A program made the position numbers and the translations under genes. Source: Xylona heveae TC161 (taxonomy: Eukaryota > Ascomycota > Xylonomycetes > Xylonales > Xylonaceae). From it: a stretch of 64,000 nt of DNA. The notes beneath the pieces are model-generated. The model was not told where the DNA came from. It saw only the letters and a program-made list of their open reading frames with translations, and did no database searches. Below are positions 39,141 through 51,628 of the stretch, piece after piece (the stretch's first letter is position 1; the number at the start of each line of letters is the position of its first letter). The stretch is from the NCBI RefSeq assembly GCF_001619985.1, contig NW_017264194.1, positions 2,475,511-2,539,510 on the forward strand, read 5' to 3'.

Positions 39141-41766
39141 TCATCTGTTCAAGCTCAATAGGGCCTCAATATATTTCCGCGTATCAATGCCTATGCCCTC
39201 GGCAAGTTTACCTGGGCCCCAACCTCCTCTGCCCGCCGCTATGCCGCTATCGCGTGCAAATCGGCCGCTTGATCTGCTCGCAGGTGCAACATAGTCGCTA
39301 GCTTTCCGGACTAGGTAGGCTTCTCGGTAATCGCTCATGGGGGAATTGTTCTTCATATCAAACGGCACAGTTCTGGGGTGCGGCAGTCGCATCCAAACAA
39401 CCCACCAGCCACGGCTGGTCTTGCACGTTCGCTCAACTTCAGATGTATTCCGCCGAGTCGAGCTAAATGTATTGAGAATCTGAGTATGAACATTCAGTGC
39501 TTCGATTCTCGTCCAAGGTAGACTTCCTCCGGTTAGAGTTGGCTCAAAAACACTGGCAAGTTCGGGTATATTTGGTATGGAAGTATGCACGGTCATGTTG
39601 GGCGGATCGTAGACGAGGTCATAGATGGGTTCCTTGTTTGTCGTTGAGGTTGTGCTTTTTGGTATTAGTGCTTTGTCCACGCGCTCCAGTACCTTGTCAG
39701 GTGAAGTCGAAGATAATAGGGATCGATAAAGTGGTCCAAGCGAGCGATGTAGCAGACGATAAAACGACGCCATTGCTAACGACCCTGCTTGGGCATCGAA
39801 AATAAAAGTGAAGATGAACGGTTGGCGCTGAGAAGAAATGAGCAATTTGACACCAAAAGGAATAGAAGAGAGCAGACACTTACAACGTAGACTACGACCC
39901 TAGCACGCTTCGTCTCCAAAATTCGCTGTCGCTGGGAAGCCCCCTCCTTCTCAGCGATAGAATGTGGTCCTTCGGTCGAAGAATGACCCCCAGAGTCGCT
40001 GCCAACCTTAGTTGAAGAGCCTGGTTTGTTCTCCGTCTTGTCAAGCAAAGCGACATGCAATGACCGCAGCAATATTCGGCTTTCTTCATCATCATCATTA
40101 TTTTCTTCTTCTTGACTATCCTCGTCAAGGCTCCCTTTCAGGCCAATCATAAAATGGCCAGTGTGACGATCCCGTCGCGCCTGAGAAGTAATTCTCGTAT
40201 CAAGAGATGCAGCACTTTGTTCTTGTGCTTCAGTAGATCGAGTTGCCTCTCGATTCTCATCTTGGTCCTTTACATGCGGACTTGGGTCGCGACTGACCGA
40301 AGAGTTGGGTGATTGCATCCTTTTTCTGAACGACCCACCCCAGCTTGAGCCGTAGCCTAAGGTAAAGTATTTCATCAACGTGTCTGAGATTGTCGACCCA
40401 GCTTCGGAAGGAGTTCGAGAGCCTTCGGCGTCCGCAGAGTCAATCGAGGCGGAAACTCTGTCGAGGGATTCGTTGGCTGCCGTCACAATTGGTGGAGGAA
40501 TTCCGACCGGTAAATCTGTTCCTGGAGAAGCTATAGTCCTGTTCAATCTCAAAGGTACCCTCTGATCAGCCCTCATCGCGGCCGACGGAGTACGACTGGC
40601 GCTAGCTCTATCTCGTCGCCGTCGGCGTGTCGAAGTTGGATTATCTTTGACTCCATAGGCATCCTCGCCATACGTGTAGAGCAACTCCATCCAATCGGTA
40701 ACCGATTTCAACGAGGAGCGCGAGATTGCGCCCAGACCAGAGAAGATGATCCCGTCAGCCTGGTTAGGTGACACGCCGGCGTAGGGCCATTGTTGCCCGG
40801 ATTCTGGGTCATCATTCTCTGCTGATGAAGGCTGATTGATGGATGACTCGGCGGTATTAGCAGGTGGTTCGCCAAATCTTGATACAACAAGATCAATCAA
40901 GCCTTCTGTGCCATCAACCAAGCCTTCCAGAACCTCCCGCTCGCCACTTCCCCAGTCTTCTTCACCAACACCGATCCCCAGCTCGCCCCCGGCAGCAAGC
41001 TTCAAGCCACCGAAGATATCCGCTGCCGGGTTTCCATTCAGAAGCACGTCCCATTCCTTGGCGAAAAATGACCAGAAACGATCCAAGATACTGCAGAACC
41101 TGGATTTGCTTAAGCGCATGTAGATTTCATTTAATGACGGACCATGATGTAGTAGGAAGATGCCATGGGCTCTGATGAGTTGCTGAATCAGAAGGGCTGG
41201 CGGAGACACCTCTCTTGAAGAGAATTCTACTTCGGGAGCGGGGGGCGTCGAAGTCCCACTTGTTGCAGATTTTCCGTGGCCGATGGCGGGAAGTCTGGTT
41301 AAATCGATTGACTAGGTACTGTTAGGGAGGAAGCCACGAGAATCAATATGGGTTACATACAGCAAGTATCCACCAGTCACGTTCCAGCTCGTATAGTACT
41401 ATACGTGACTTTTCTGTCTCGATGGAATCGACTGGCTCTCCTCCAGAGAAGCCCCTGGAAATCTTTTCAGCAACTCCGTTCCGAAAGAGATACGGTACAT
41501 CGCATTCAGGCACGCAACCTTGCAAACTCAACCATGCCTTGGGCTAGTCCAACTTGGCGCATTCTCTCATTTTCTTCCTCATTGTCGACATTTCCCGGTC
41601 CTTGGGTGGCCGCAGCTCTCCGCCGAGCCTTGCTGGCGGAGGAGTAATAGAAAATTATTTGATCTTTGAGCGTTTCATCCTTGAGGCTGATGGAAGGATT
41701 GTATATTGTAAGGAACGCTAATTTTGCAGGGACTATCTTCCCTGTAAAGACAGGTGGTTCAGACAT
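39141..41766 (-). CDS. CCZ1: Vacuolar fusion protein CCZ1 (Mon1-Ccz1 GEF subunit)
   Basis: Four exons, complement(39141-39827, 39884-41311, 41361-41454, 41519-41766), give 818 residues. The first Longin domain starts PAKLAFLTIYNPS and contains DQIIFYYSSA and MRQVGLAQGMVEFAR, then DWWILASIDLTRLP across an intron, all typical of CCZ1. The second Longin part is LLIQQLIRAHGIFLLHHGPS. A long disordered linker separates it from the C-terminal domain (FIFTFIFDAQAGSLAMASFYR, LLSSTSPDKV). Ccz1 with Mon1 activates Rab7/Ypt7 on late endosomes and autophagosomes and drives fusion with the vacuole. It is transcribed divergently from FMT1 with 255 bases between the starts. Confidence 0.94.
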
Positions 41767-42021
41767 GGCATTGTTTCGATAATGTCCTGTCTCAACCAGA
41801 AGATTGGAAAGATGAGGTTGGATGTCAACAGTGACGTCTTAGAAGTTATTAATAACCTTCCAATTGTGAACAGGTTACGCGACTGTTCTAAAGTGTGTGG
41901 ATCGGCACGTTCCGTGCACGCGATCCGGAGCCCCAGACGAGCGGAATTCGAGACAGCGACTCCGCAGCTTCCACGGTAGAGCTCACCGTAATTCAATGTC
42001 ACAAAAACAGATTCTCCACCC
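41767..42021. promoter_or_regulatory. Short divergent promoter, CCZ1 / FMT1
   Basis: Only 255 bases separate the two start codons, so both promoters and leaders must share this stretch. I see no strong TATA box. Co-regulation is possible but unproven. Confidence 0.5.
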
Positions 42022-43392
42022 ATGAAGCTATTACTTAGGGGGCCTGGGGTTTTGCGCCCGGCCCTAGTCCCGCATTATGTAAATTGTATTTCGAAATTCC
42101 CCCCACAGCGAAGACTTCTTGCATCAAAAGCTTGCGACCCTTTAAGAATCCTTTTCTGTGGCTCCGAAGATTTCAGCATCGCGTCGTTACGTGCTCTTCA
42201 CAAAGAACATCTTGAGGGGAAAAGCGGCATTGCATCGATTGATGTGGTTTGTCGGCCAGGAAAATGGGGAGGGAGAGGAAATAAGTTATTTCGCGAAGGT
42301 GAGTCTGTCCAAGGTGATGAACCTCAGTGTTGTCCACGCTGACTTTATGCATTGCTTGCCCAGTGCCCATCAAAGCTGTCGCGGGACAGCTGGGACTCAG
42401 AGTTCATGAGATAGATACGTTCACAGGGTGGAATGTAAGACCTATCAACCTAATTGAAGATCTATACGACAGGCGAACTGAGATAAATGAAAGCCGCCTA
42501 CACCACACGGACAACCTGTGAACCTTGTAATTGCCGTGTCGTTCGGACTATTCGTTCCACCGCGTATACTCAGAGGAGCGAAGTATGGCGGTCTCAACGT
42601 CCACCCGTCCTTTCTGCCAGAGTAAGTCTTGCTTATAGAAATCACAGCCCATTGCATCTTGGATCAGAGGTAATAGAATATTGTAGATTCCGAGGCGCTG
42701 CGCCTATCCACCACACTCTCCTTGCCGGTTGCAATACGACAGGTGTGACTTTGCAGACTTTGGACTTTGGAAAATTTGACCATGGCAAGATTCTTGCTCA
42801 GACACCCTACCCTGGCATCGATATCCCAAACCCTGAAACGTGTAAAGTGCAGCAGCTTATGGAAATTGTGGCGCCGAAAGGCGCTGAGATGCTAGTCCAG
42901 GGCATTCGCGACCGAGTGTTCGTGCCGCCTATAGAAGAAGCTGGCTGGAATCACTCAGGCGCGGAAGGAGGCCCATTCAAAATGGCACCGAAGATTACGC
43001 CGGCGGATAGACATATTGATTGGGCGTCTTGGTCAGCGAAAGAGATTATGCGGCGAGCGCACGTCATTGGACCCCTGTGGAGCAAAGCCGCTATTTTATC
43101 AGGCAATAACACAACCTGGAAAAGACTCATTTTTGAGGATATCCGAGAATGTTCAGAACTCGAACCTAGGCCTGAGTCTCCCGGTCTACCATTCCTTGGT
43201 GGCCCCGAGCCGGGGTCGAGGTTACTCGTGGGGACATGTGATGGCAAACTTCTTAGCATTGGAAAAGTCAAGATGGAAGGTACAGTCTTGATGGATGGTG
43301 TCGCTGCCGTAACCCGTGCAGGGCTGCTGGACATTTCTGCACACGCCGACGGCTCAGAAGAGCTGGCAAGCTTCCGTACTCCGCTCGTTTGA
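42022..43392 (+). CDS. FMT1: Mitochondrial methionyl-tRNA formyltransferase
   Basis: Exons 42022-42298, 42364-42434, 42494-42621 and 42687-43392 give 393 residues. The first 40 residues are basic and look like a mitochondrial presequence. The formyltransferase domain then follows: LRILFCGSEDFS, FTGWNPPTP, LVIAVSFGLFVPPRIL and NVHPSFLPEFRGAAPIHH, the folate-binding and catalytic HPS/RGAAP motif, completed exactly across intron 3. GVTLQTLDFGKFDHGKIL is also typical. The C-terminal domain that grips tRNA starts near WASWSAKEI. The enzyme adds a formyl group to Met-tRNA for mitochondrial translation initiation. Confidence 0.95.
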
Positions 43393-43735
43393 TCGGATTT
43401 TACGCTGTTGATAGAATGTCATTGTTCTGGGTAAGAAAAGAAGACCAGCTGAACCATTTCATATAAGAGTACCGTCATTGACAGGCAGCATTGACCGCAT
43501 TTTTGAACACACATTGTCAAGTTTTGTTTTATGGTAATAGAGTCCCAGATTAAATCATAATTGTTGAAAGAAAATCCGAAATACAAGTGTTGGCCAGATC
43601 AACACCCAGTATTGCATAGCCAGTTTCATGCGAGCTCTGTTAGCCGATGGTCGGCACTACGGCTCACGACTGCAGGAATGACAATGATATGGCTAAGGAA
43701 ACGCCGTCCACCTGCAGCGCCGTAAGAATCCAATG

Positions 43736-44337
43736 TCAAACATTCTTCGCCTCGTGCTCCTCTTCGATACTACCCCCACTAGAGCTTGCACCACTCTCCT
43801 CTTTTTCGAGGTCGGCTACGTCCTCGGGTCTGGCTCCGTGGAGTTCCTCCTCAAATACAGGCTCTTGATCGACAGTCTCAAATTTAGTCTTGAAGTCTTT
43901 GAGGGTGTGGGCGTGAGAATTGCTATTGGACCGACGACGTGGATTGTTCATATTGTATGCATAGTCTTCAACCTCTTCGCCATCGCGACCCCTATCGCAT
44001 GATTGTCAGCATATGTGTTGAAATTGAGGACAAAATATGCCATACCAGTTGCCCTTCCCGCCACCATCTTTCTTGGTCTTCTTTGGATCAGTGTCAACAA
44101 AGCCAGACTTGGCAAAGTACCGAGGAAGACGCTCCTCGGGTGCAGCGGACCCATCCGCCAGAGCGGCGTGGTCTCTATCGTTGAGTTTGTGGGAACGCGT
44201 CACTATGAAAACATGATTGTTAGTTGGCTGTAATGAGGGAGTGCCAATGTCGTCATTCCCGTGGTACCCATCGCGATGGCGAAGGGGCAAAGAAAGGGAG
44301 GTGAGGAGAGATTAATCAGAGATTGAAGCGACTCACT
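43736..44337 (-). CDS. STF2-like protein (ATPase-stabilising factor / mRNA-binding HABP4 type)
   Basis: Exons complement(43736-43991, 44046-44202, 44337) give 137 residues. No ATG lies at the start of the conserved frame TRSHKLNDRDHAALADGSAA. The GTGAGT donor at 44336 and the acceptor ending at 44203 join an A to TG, making ATG ACG. The start codon is thus formed by splicing. The GGGKGNWGRDGEEVEDY segment is the Lys/Gly motif shared by Stf2-like and HABP4-type proteins. The rest is acidic and disordered, ending EEHEAKNV. Yeast Stf2 was described as a stabiliser of the inhibited F1Fo ATPase and as a desiccation-tolerance hydrophilin. Intron 2 also splits a Trp codon. Confidence 0.78.
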
Positions 44338-45688
44338 ATTTGTGTTTTGGTGATGAAAATGGTTATGAGGAAAGCGTGGATTTGATTGCTCTTATAGTTG
44401 TGGAGGATGTAGCTGAGAGGAGGTTAGCAAGGAATCAAGTCAGCTCATTGCTCGTGTGACCTCAGTGGTGGAGCTGCAAAAGAGGGATGCTGTCAAGCGA
44501 CAATCCGGGCCACTTGAGTTTCAGGGACTTCCCATGGGCAGGCAATACGCAATCTGTTCAAAGCAATCGTCTCACGTAACACTATAGCAGAGGTGTTTCA
44601 ATTACCTTTGACAATTGACTTATCTACAGCCTGGGCTCGATGGGACCAAGAAGTGGATTCTCATTAGGAGAGCAGAAGGTTTAAGGGGAGATAGATCTGG
44701 ACGGCGAGGGACCAGATGTTCGTCCCGCTCCCATTCAGGGTGGGGTAGGCCAGGACATCAAAGGCCTGAACCGAAACTCAATTCATCATTGAGCACGTTT
44801 CCCCGTGTTTCTTTACAATGCCTTCGGTAGCTGTTTGACACCCATATTCAATGTTTGACTCACTTGGCATCAATTGGTTCAAATTGCATTGAACAAATAC
44901 CGACACACTCAAAGCATCCCGTAATAGCCATAAGGTGTTGATTAGAGATGAAGTCCAGGCTCTTCTGTAGCTATCTCCGGGTGTCTGTGGCCAAGCCCCA
45001 CATCATAAACGGTTATCCCCCACAATACCTTAGTGAGTGGTCTGGCGATACAGAGGACCTGCATGTACCCACACTGTTTAGCCCGCAACTGTGCGGTTTG
45101 TACAGTACCCACACTTGGCCGCGGCAGAGAATGGGCACGTGAGCTGCCATCTTCACCGCTCGAGACAAAAACCTCCATTGCTCTTCTGCCATCGGCCATG
45201 GGAAGATTGAACGGGCTAAATGTTATCTATACTTCGTATGTCCGGTGAAAAGCAAAGGGATGTATCTGTCTAATCTTTTGCGCGTCCGTGGTGTGACGTA
45301 GCCTGATCACGTTGAAAAGGAGACTTAGGAGACTTCCGATATACCTTCAGTGTTTGCTTGATTAGCTAAGCATTGGGTTTTTCCCCGGAGTTGCAGATGG
45401 AAGTTTTTCCGTCGTGCTCCGCTAAGCCCATTTGGGCTCTCCAGTTTTTATCGGCACTCGCCAACTCGTGATTCGTCAACCAATCGATGTCTGCTTATCA
45501 ATTCGACACCGACAGCGGCGCTCCTTCCAAGTTGTTCGCTCCGGAGGGGTTCAGCAAATTTCGATCATTATACATTATTGGTTTCTCCAACTCCCATCGA
45601 CTTTCTCCCAAACATCACATATCATTGCTCCTGGTTAGAAATAGTCTGAATTACATCCCAATAGCATTTCGACAGATTTTTACAAAGG
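44338..45688. other. Intergenic, promoters of STF2-like gene and DRE2
   Basis: About 1.35 kb. It includes a plus-strand frame from an ATG at 45487 that overlaps the DRE2 start in another frame; see findings. The rest shows no gene. Confidence 0.5.
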
Positions 45689-46739
45689 ATGGCACCCTCT
45701 GTCATGCTGGACACCTCGGACGACTTCAAGCCCTGGGCCAGCTCTCAGCGCACCCTGTTGCTTTGCCCTCCCTCGCTCTCATCCCACCCGGAGGCACTGA
45801 ACAATGTTCTCGAGTCTCACGATCGTTCCGTTACCGACATACAGATGCTGGACCGCCTCTCGCTTGGTCTTGTGGCTCTTCCCGAATCGACATACGACGT
45901 CATCCTGATTCTCTCGGATGCCGACGGCTCACGAGGTGAGAGCCAAAGACTGCTAGGCCGAGATGTCTTGAGTAAGGTTGTTCGAGCTTTGAAGCCAAAT
46001 GGCAAACTTCACAGTCAGGATGGTGGCTTTGCTGCAAATGAGGGACAGGAGAGAACTGAGGCCATTCTGGCCGGTCTACTTGTTGACCCTAGCGGCAGTT
46101 TGGTGAAACCTGGATACAGCAACAACGAGGCCGTTCCTTTAAGGTTTGGAAAGAAGAAGACGAGCACCCCGGCTCAGGCTCCCTTGTCACCCAACAGCAA
46201 ACGCAAGGCTGAGTCACAGCAGCCTAGCAAGCTGGCTGGCGTCGGCTTCGTGGATTTCAGCGATGATTTTGACAAACCTGTTATCGAGGGCGAGGACGAC
46301 TATGATGATGAGTTGATTGACGAGGATACTCTTTTGGATGAAGAAGACCTTGCTAGGCCCATTGTTCAACGTGAGTCCACATTGTATTCACCCGGCGCTT
46401 TGCATTCAGATTAACTTATACGACATAATAGCCCCCGAATGTCGACCCCGAGCTGGTAAGCGCCGCCGAGCCTGCAAAGACTGCACTTGCGGTCTGAAGG
46501 ATAAGCTAGACGCCGAAGACGCGGCGAAGCGTTCGCAGGCAGACACGGCGTTGAACACCATGAAGTTGGATACGGATGATTTGGCTGAAGTGGACTTCAC
46601 TGTCCAGGGCAAGGTTGGTAGCTGTGGTAATTGTGCCCTTGGAGACGCCTTCCGCTGCGACGGATGTCCGTACATTGGGCTACCTGCCTTCAAGCCTGGT
46701 GAGGAAGTCCGCTTGGTGAACAACGAGGTGCAATTATAA
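45689..46739 (+). CDS. DRE2: Cytosolic Fe-S cluster assembly factor Dre2 (anamorsin/CIAPIN1)
   Basis: Exons 45689-46370 and 46432-46739 give 329 residues. The N-terminal methyltransferase-like domain covers about 170 residues ([41 protein letters not shown]). An acidic linker follows ([15 protein letters not shown] and a [11 protein letters not shown] run). The cluster-binding tail has motif A with four Cys ([18 protein letters not shown]) and motif B as twin CX2C ([19 protein letters not shown]). Dre2 with the flavoprotein Tah18 passes electrons to the early cytosolic Fe-S assembly machinery and to ribonucleotide reductase. All eight ligands are present. Intron phase 1 rebuilds a Pro codon before motif A. 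Confidence 0.97.
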
Positions 46740-47315
46740 TGGACTGCATGGGTTGGCGTTGAGGGGTTGGTTTCAATTATACCTGAGATTCGGTCTTCGC
46801 TCGGGTTCCATTTTATTTGCATGGCGATGCAATTGTTGAATGCCCTGGTGGCTATGGAAACTTTCTGCTTGAGTGATGCTTGATGACGTACATTGAAACT
46901 CACGATATGCGCATTTCAATAGATGAATGGTAACAAAAGTCTCACATCGTAATGCTCTACGACAAAGTCATCTTTTGAAGACCAATGAAAAATATGGCAT
47001 TTTCTCATTAGAAAGCTCGATCTGTAACATGTTGTATTTTTTGTCCATGCCAAAATCTAATTCTATGAGGACGTTTTGGGGACTTTAGTGGAACGTCTCG
47101 TCGGGCTAAAGCGAGGCGTCGCGAAACGGGACGTTACCGAAGTCCATCACGTTCGTTGGTTCCCTCTTTCGCTAGCTAGAGCTTCGACAAAATCAACAAA
47201 CGGCTCTCTTTTTGGCCTCCTCATCCATTGGGATATCGTTTGTCAGATGACCCGACAGTTCGCATTTCTCTATAACTTTTGCGAAGTGCGCTTTTGAAGC
47301 GCCTCAACTCTCATC
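46740..47315. other. Intergenic, DRE2 3' end and NUP133 promoter
   Basis: About 575 bases with no open frame worth calling. It holds the 3' flank of DRE2 and the NUP133 promoter. Confidence 0.6.
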
Positions 47316-50300
47316 ATGTTCTCCCCAGAGGCTTCATTTCATGCGTCTAGTATCCCGACGCGCAATCCCCGGAGGCGTCAGAGAACTCATTCCGAAGAAC
47401 CTGGAAGCGCCTCACAACGCAGTAAGAAACGACAACGGAGTGCGCTTGCGCAAGAATCTTTCATTCCTCCGCCAGATTTGGATATCGACGGAAATGAAAA
47501 CGAGGAGGAGACCGTGTTCAACGGCGATTCCATCTACTCTGAAGTAGACTCAGGGTTCCAAGGGCTTGCTCTCAAGGATAAATCAAAGTCAAGTAAGAGG
47601 AAAGGAAAAGGAGACGGTAGTATTGTTCTTGTATGCTTTCCTACCTACAAAATTCATTCCAAAAAAGAGTCATTGATGTACATGCTAACGCAATCCTTTT
47701 GCTAGTCAAAAAACGACACCTACGTTGTTAGTCAACTTCCCAGTTTACCAGATTCTATACGATCGAACAAAAAGGGTATGGTATAGCCTTTCAGATACGC
47801 ACAAATCTCACGCTCACCTTTTTCTAGAACGTTTCCATGGCGGGATATCCAGCCTCGCCGGCTTTGCCCTCGCATTTACACACACCCACGCCTTGGTCTG
47901 GTCGTATAACTCAACTCAGCCAATTCCCAACAAGTCATTTTCATTCAAACTCCAAGAACAACCCGTACACTCGTCTGACCCGCTGCCAATTGGATGCCTT
48001 ACTCCACGCACTACTTCTTCCGCAGAACCGGGCTTGTTGGTAGTGCTGCCATCAACAGGCAGAATCACTTACTGGGCCTCACTCTCTGATGCGGCGACGG
48101 TCGATGTTATGCGCCAGCGACACCTTGGTGTCGCTGGGTCTGTTGGCAGCATGCTATCTGGGGAATTCGCCGTGAACATAGTGGATGCTGAACCCTCAGG
48201 GTTTTTGCTAACATTTAGTTCCGGACGTTTTGCTCATCTACGTGTAAGGGATCCTCAGGGGCGGCCTGGCATATTTGTACAGTTTCTTCGCCACAGCGGT
48301 GGCAGCGGTGGCTTTTTGGGAGGTTTGAAAAACGTCTTTGGCGGCGGGGCTTGGCGAAAAAATATCGCCGGAGTCAAAGCGGGCAAGTCTCATGTGCGGG
48401 GCCAACGTGATATCATTGTCGGCGCTTCAAATGGCTCATTCCAGATCTGGGATACCAATTGGTCCGGACGTGACACGCTACGTCAAGATTTCGATGCCAA
48501 ACCTGAGATTGCGGCAGGGATAGCAGGAACTGGGGCTATCACGCAAGTGGAGGGCGAGACTTCACTTGAAGTTCTCGACTTTCATCTTCTTTCCAGCGAA
48601 GATACCAGCATGGACAGCAACACTCAAGACGCAGATATCGAGCTTAGGCTTCTCGCCTTGGTGGCATTTGTTTCGGGTGGATCTTGGAGCTACGCGTTGG
48701 TTGAGCTCACTCTGGAGGAAGAGGCGCCTGTCGTTAGAGGTGTGCAGCATATTAGGTACTACAAGGCGCCGGCCAAGCAGCGAGGTTATCAGACAAATGC
48801 GCGCCTTCATTTACCAGCCCCAGGTCATGTCGCCTTCATTGTCTTCGATGACGCTGTGGTGATTGCCTCTGTGAGAAAATTGGAGGAAAGTCCTTCAACG
48901 CAGCTTCTCGCGGACACGCAAGGCATTCAAGATCCGTTCGAAGACGTCATTGAGTTCCGTAAAGGCACAGAATTTCAAGTGGTTGGAACTGGAGTTGAAG
49001 ATGCCCAGGATAAATCCAAAGCGACATCTGACCCTGGTCGACCCCTCTTGAAGCACCCGGGATGTCTTCTACTCGTTAGAGGCTTTGGCGTCGTCAGGGT
49101 GTCTGTTTTTGAGAATAACGATCAGACAGCTGCCATTGACTCTTCGAGATTGACGGTAAAGAGCAAGATCGAGCAAGCAGTATTCTACGGAACAGTTTCA
49201 AATAACTTACTCAACTTCTCTGCACGACGGGAAATCCAGTTCACTGCCGAAGAGGTTGAGCAAGCAGCATTGCAAATCAGCAACGAGATTTTAACATCCA
49301 CCTCCGAATTTATTCCTTTATTGACACCCTCTCTCGACCATCAACTGAAAGTCCGAGCAAGTGCGCTGAAGCATCTTGCAATCCATCTTAAAGAAAATTA
49401 TCCTCCAATCAGTCGAGTTGGAAGATGGCAGATGATGTGGGATGCGGAGAAGTTGATGGCTGCGAGGGCAGTCTGGCGATCATATGACGCGGTTCTGCGA
49501 GGAGAGTGGGCAAAAGAGAAACATTTGATTCCGGAACTTGTCATCATGCTTTCGGAAAAGTTCAAGACGGAACCTGTTCCCGAGCTCGGGGAATTAGATG
49601 CTGTGAGGCAATGGTTTATCCGAGATGTTTCACGAATGGAGTTCTTTGTGCCGTGGGCTTGCCAGACTGTGCTTGAACTTTACAAGGAAGGCGTTCAAGA
49701 CCCTCGAGTTGTCACCCGACTTGCTAGTGAAGCTAATGATATCTCTCTCGGGGCATTAGAGACAGCATTTAGATTTAGGTCCGAAAATATGTCTCTCTAC
49801 GGCCTTGAACATGAGAATTTGGAAAATGGCATTCTGCGAAACGGCTACGAGAACCTTCCTGAGTTCTGGACATCGACCCAGCCGGTATCCAAGAGTACGA
49901 AGGATCTAACTGACTTATCTCGGCAAATGGCGACGGACCACTGGAAGAAGCCTTCTCAGCCCGGTGATCCCGACCCGAGAATCATCAAGAAGTTGGCAGA
50001 TGACAATCCTCGTCAGGTTCAAATTTCCTGCCAGACTTATCAAGAGTATTATCGGTGGTTATTTTCCCGGGGTGATGAATACCATGTCAACGGAGCAGAG
50101 CACGTACGGGAAGCTCATTTGAGAGTCCGAAGGGTTCAGATGACTTCGCTATTAGACATTGACAAGGTGCACGAAGCTCTTGCGCTGGCTGAGAAGTATC
50201 GCGATATGATTGCGCTTGTTGAAATCGTAGCCAAGGAAGTCAACCATTTGGGAATCGAGACCCAGAGACCTGAACTCAGTGCGGAGAGGCGTGCTGAGGC

Positions 50301-51628
50301 GCAGGAGCGACTGGAAGCTTTACAGGACCGTATCGAATCCTACTTTAGAGATTTTGGTGACGAGTGGGCACATGCTCTATACTCCCGTCATATTGAACAG
50401 GGGAGGCTTTTTGGACTGCTCGATGACAATGCTGATTATCAGCCGTATCTGACGAGATTCCTCCGGTCGAATCCTCAATATGCGAAGCTGAGCTGGATTA
50501 ATGATGTATGCGGCGAAAATTCGTATTTGCACGCTGCGAACACTCTACTTGCGCTTGGCCAGCATCAAGAGACCAATGTTTGGAGCAAGAAGGTTGAGCT
50601 GAGTCTCGGAAAGCTCGCAGTTGCAGCTGTCCGAGAGCAGCGGCGTCAACCAACCACGAGGAGAAGCGAAGGCGAACTGGTTACGGTGCACAGTGAGTTG
50701 GCCATGATTGATATTCAGGAGAAGCTCTTCCGGCACCTGGCTTCTAGCATCAAAGATTCCCTGGATGAAAAAGCGGCGGTCCAATTGGCGATGGAAAAGT
50801 ATGGCCAAGAAGTAACGAAGGACAATCCCGCAATGCACCAAATGCTCGAAATGGGTTTAGAGGCCCTCATCGAGCGCGAGTCAATGAGCCCTGATCAGCT
50901 CATTGATACTCTGACTCTGATCGACTCGAAATTCGACAGCGATAATCAAGATGATCTCAATGGCTCGCAATTTTATCTGGCTTTGCGAGTCCTTGATCTC
51001 TGTGGACTTGAGTATGGGAGGACTCGGCGAGATCTCACGGAAAAAATCATCTGGAGACGATGCTTCGTGAGGGACAATTGGAACGAGTTGAATGACACGA
51101 GCCTGAAGGGAGACCAAGCTGTTGAGGATGCTACGCATGCTACGGCACTGTTTAAAACACTGAAGGAGGGCTTCCGGAACGGTATGGTCCCTCATTGTGT
51201 GCGAAGCGGTTTACTGATAACTAACTTTTGATCTACGTGAAACAGACCTCTGGAATGCTTCTTCTAGCATGCGCATTCTTTCTCCCCAGCAAGTCAAAGG
51301 TGCAGGTTGCTCCCCAAATGAGCTCAGTCACCGATTTGGTACGAATTCGGAAGACCTTCGAGAACCCGTGGCCAAGGGCATGCAGATTGAGGACGAGTTG
51401 CTAGAAAAGTACGTATCCAAAGGCCGGCTCGATCACTGGTTCGAGGGTATCAAGGACGCCGCCAAGAAGAGCCTCGAAGACGATCGTGACACTGCGGCTG
51501 AATCAACTCAACTCTGGGACGAGATCTCGTCGAAGATCGAGGCGGGGATACCACCTGAGGAGGACGAGCAGATGGATATGGATGAGGACGCCGAAATGGA
51601 CGATGAAGGCGACGTGTCCATGGGATGA
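47316..51628 (+). CDS. NUP133: Nucleoporin Nup133 (Y-complex)
   Basis: Exons 47316-47630, 47706-47775, 47828-51181 and 51246-51628 give 1373 residues. A basic, disordered N-terminus (NPRRRQRTHS) leads a beta-propeller: LAGFALAFTHTHALVWSY, STGRITYWASLSDAATVD, DIIVGASNGSFQIWD. The alpha-helical stack then begins near residue 600 (KHLAIHLKENYPPISRVGRWQ) and carries the Nup133/Nup155-like C-terminal fold (RRVQMTSLLDIDKVHEALALAEKYRDM). The last exon (LREPVAKGMQIEDELLEKYV, then an acidic tail) fits the family end. Nup133 links Nup84 Y-complexes into the ring of the nuclear pore scaffold. Confidence 0.93.
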
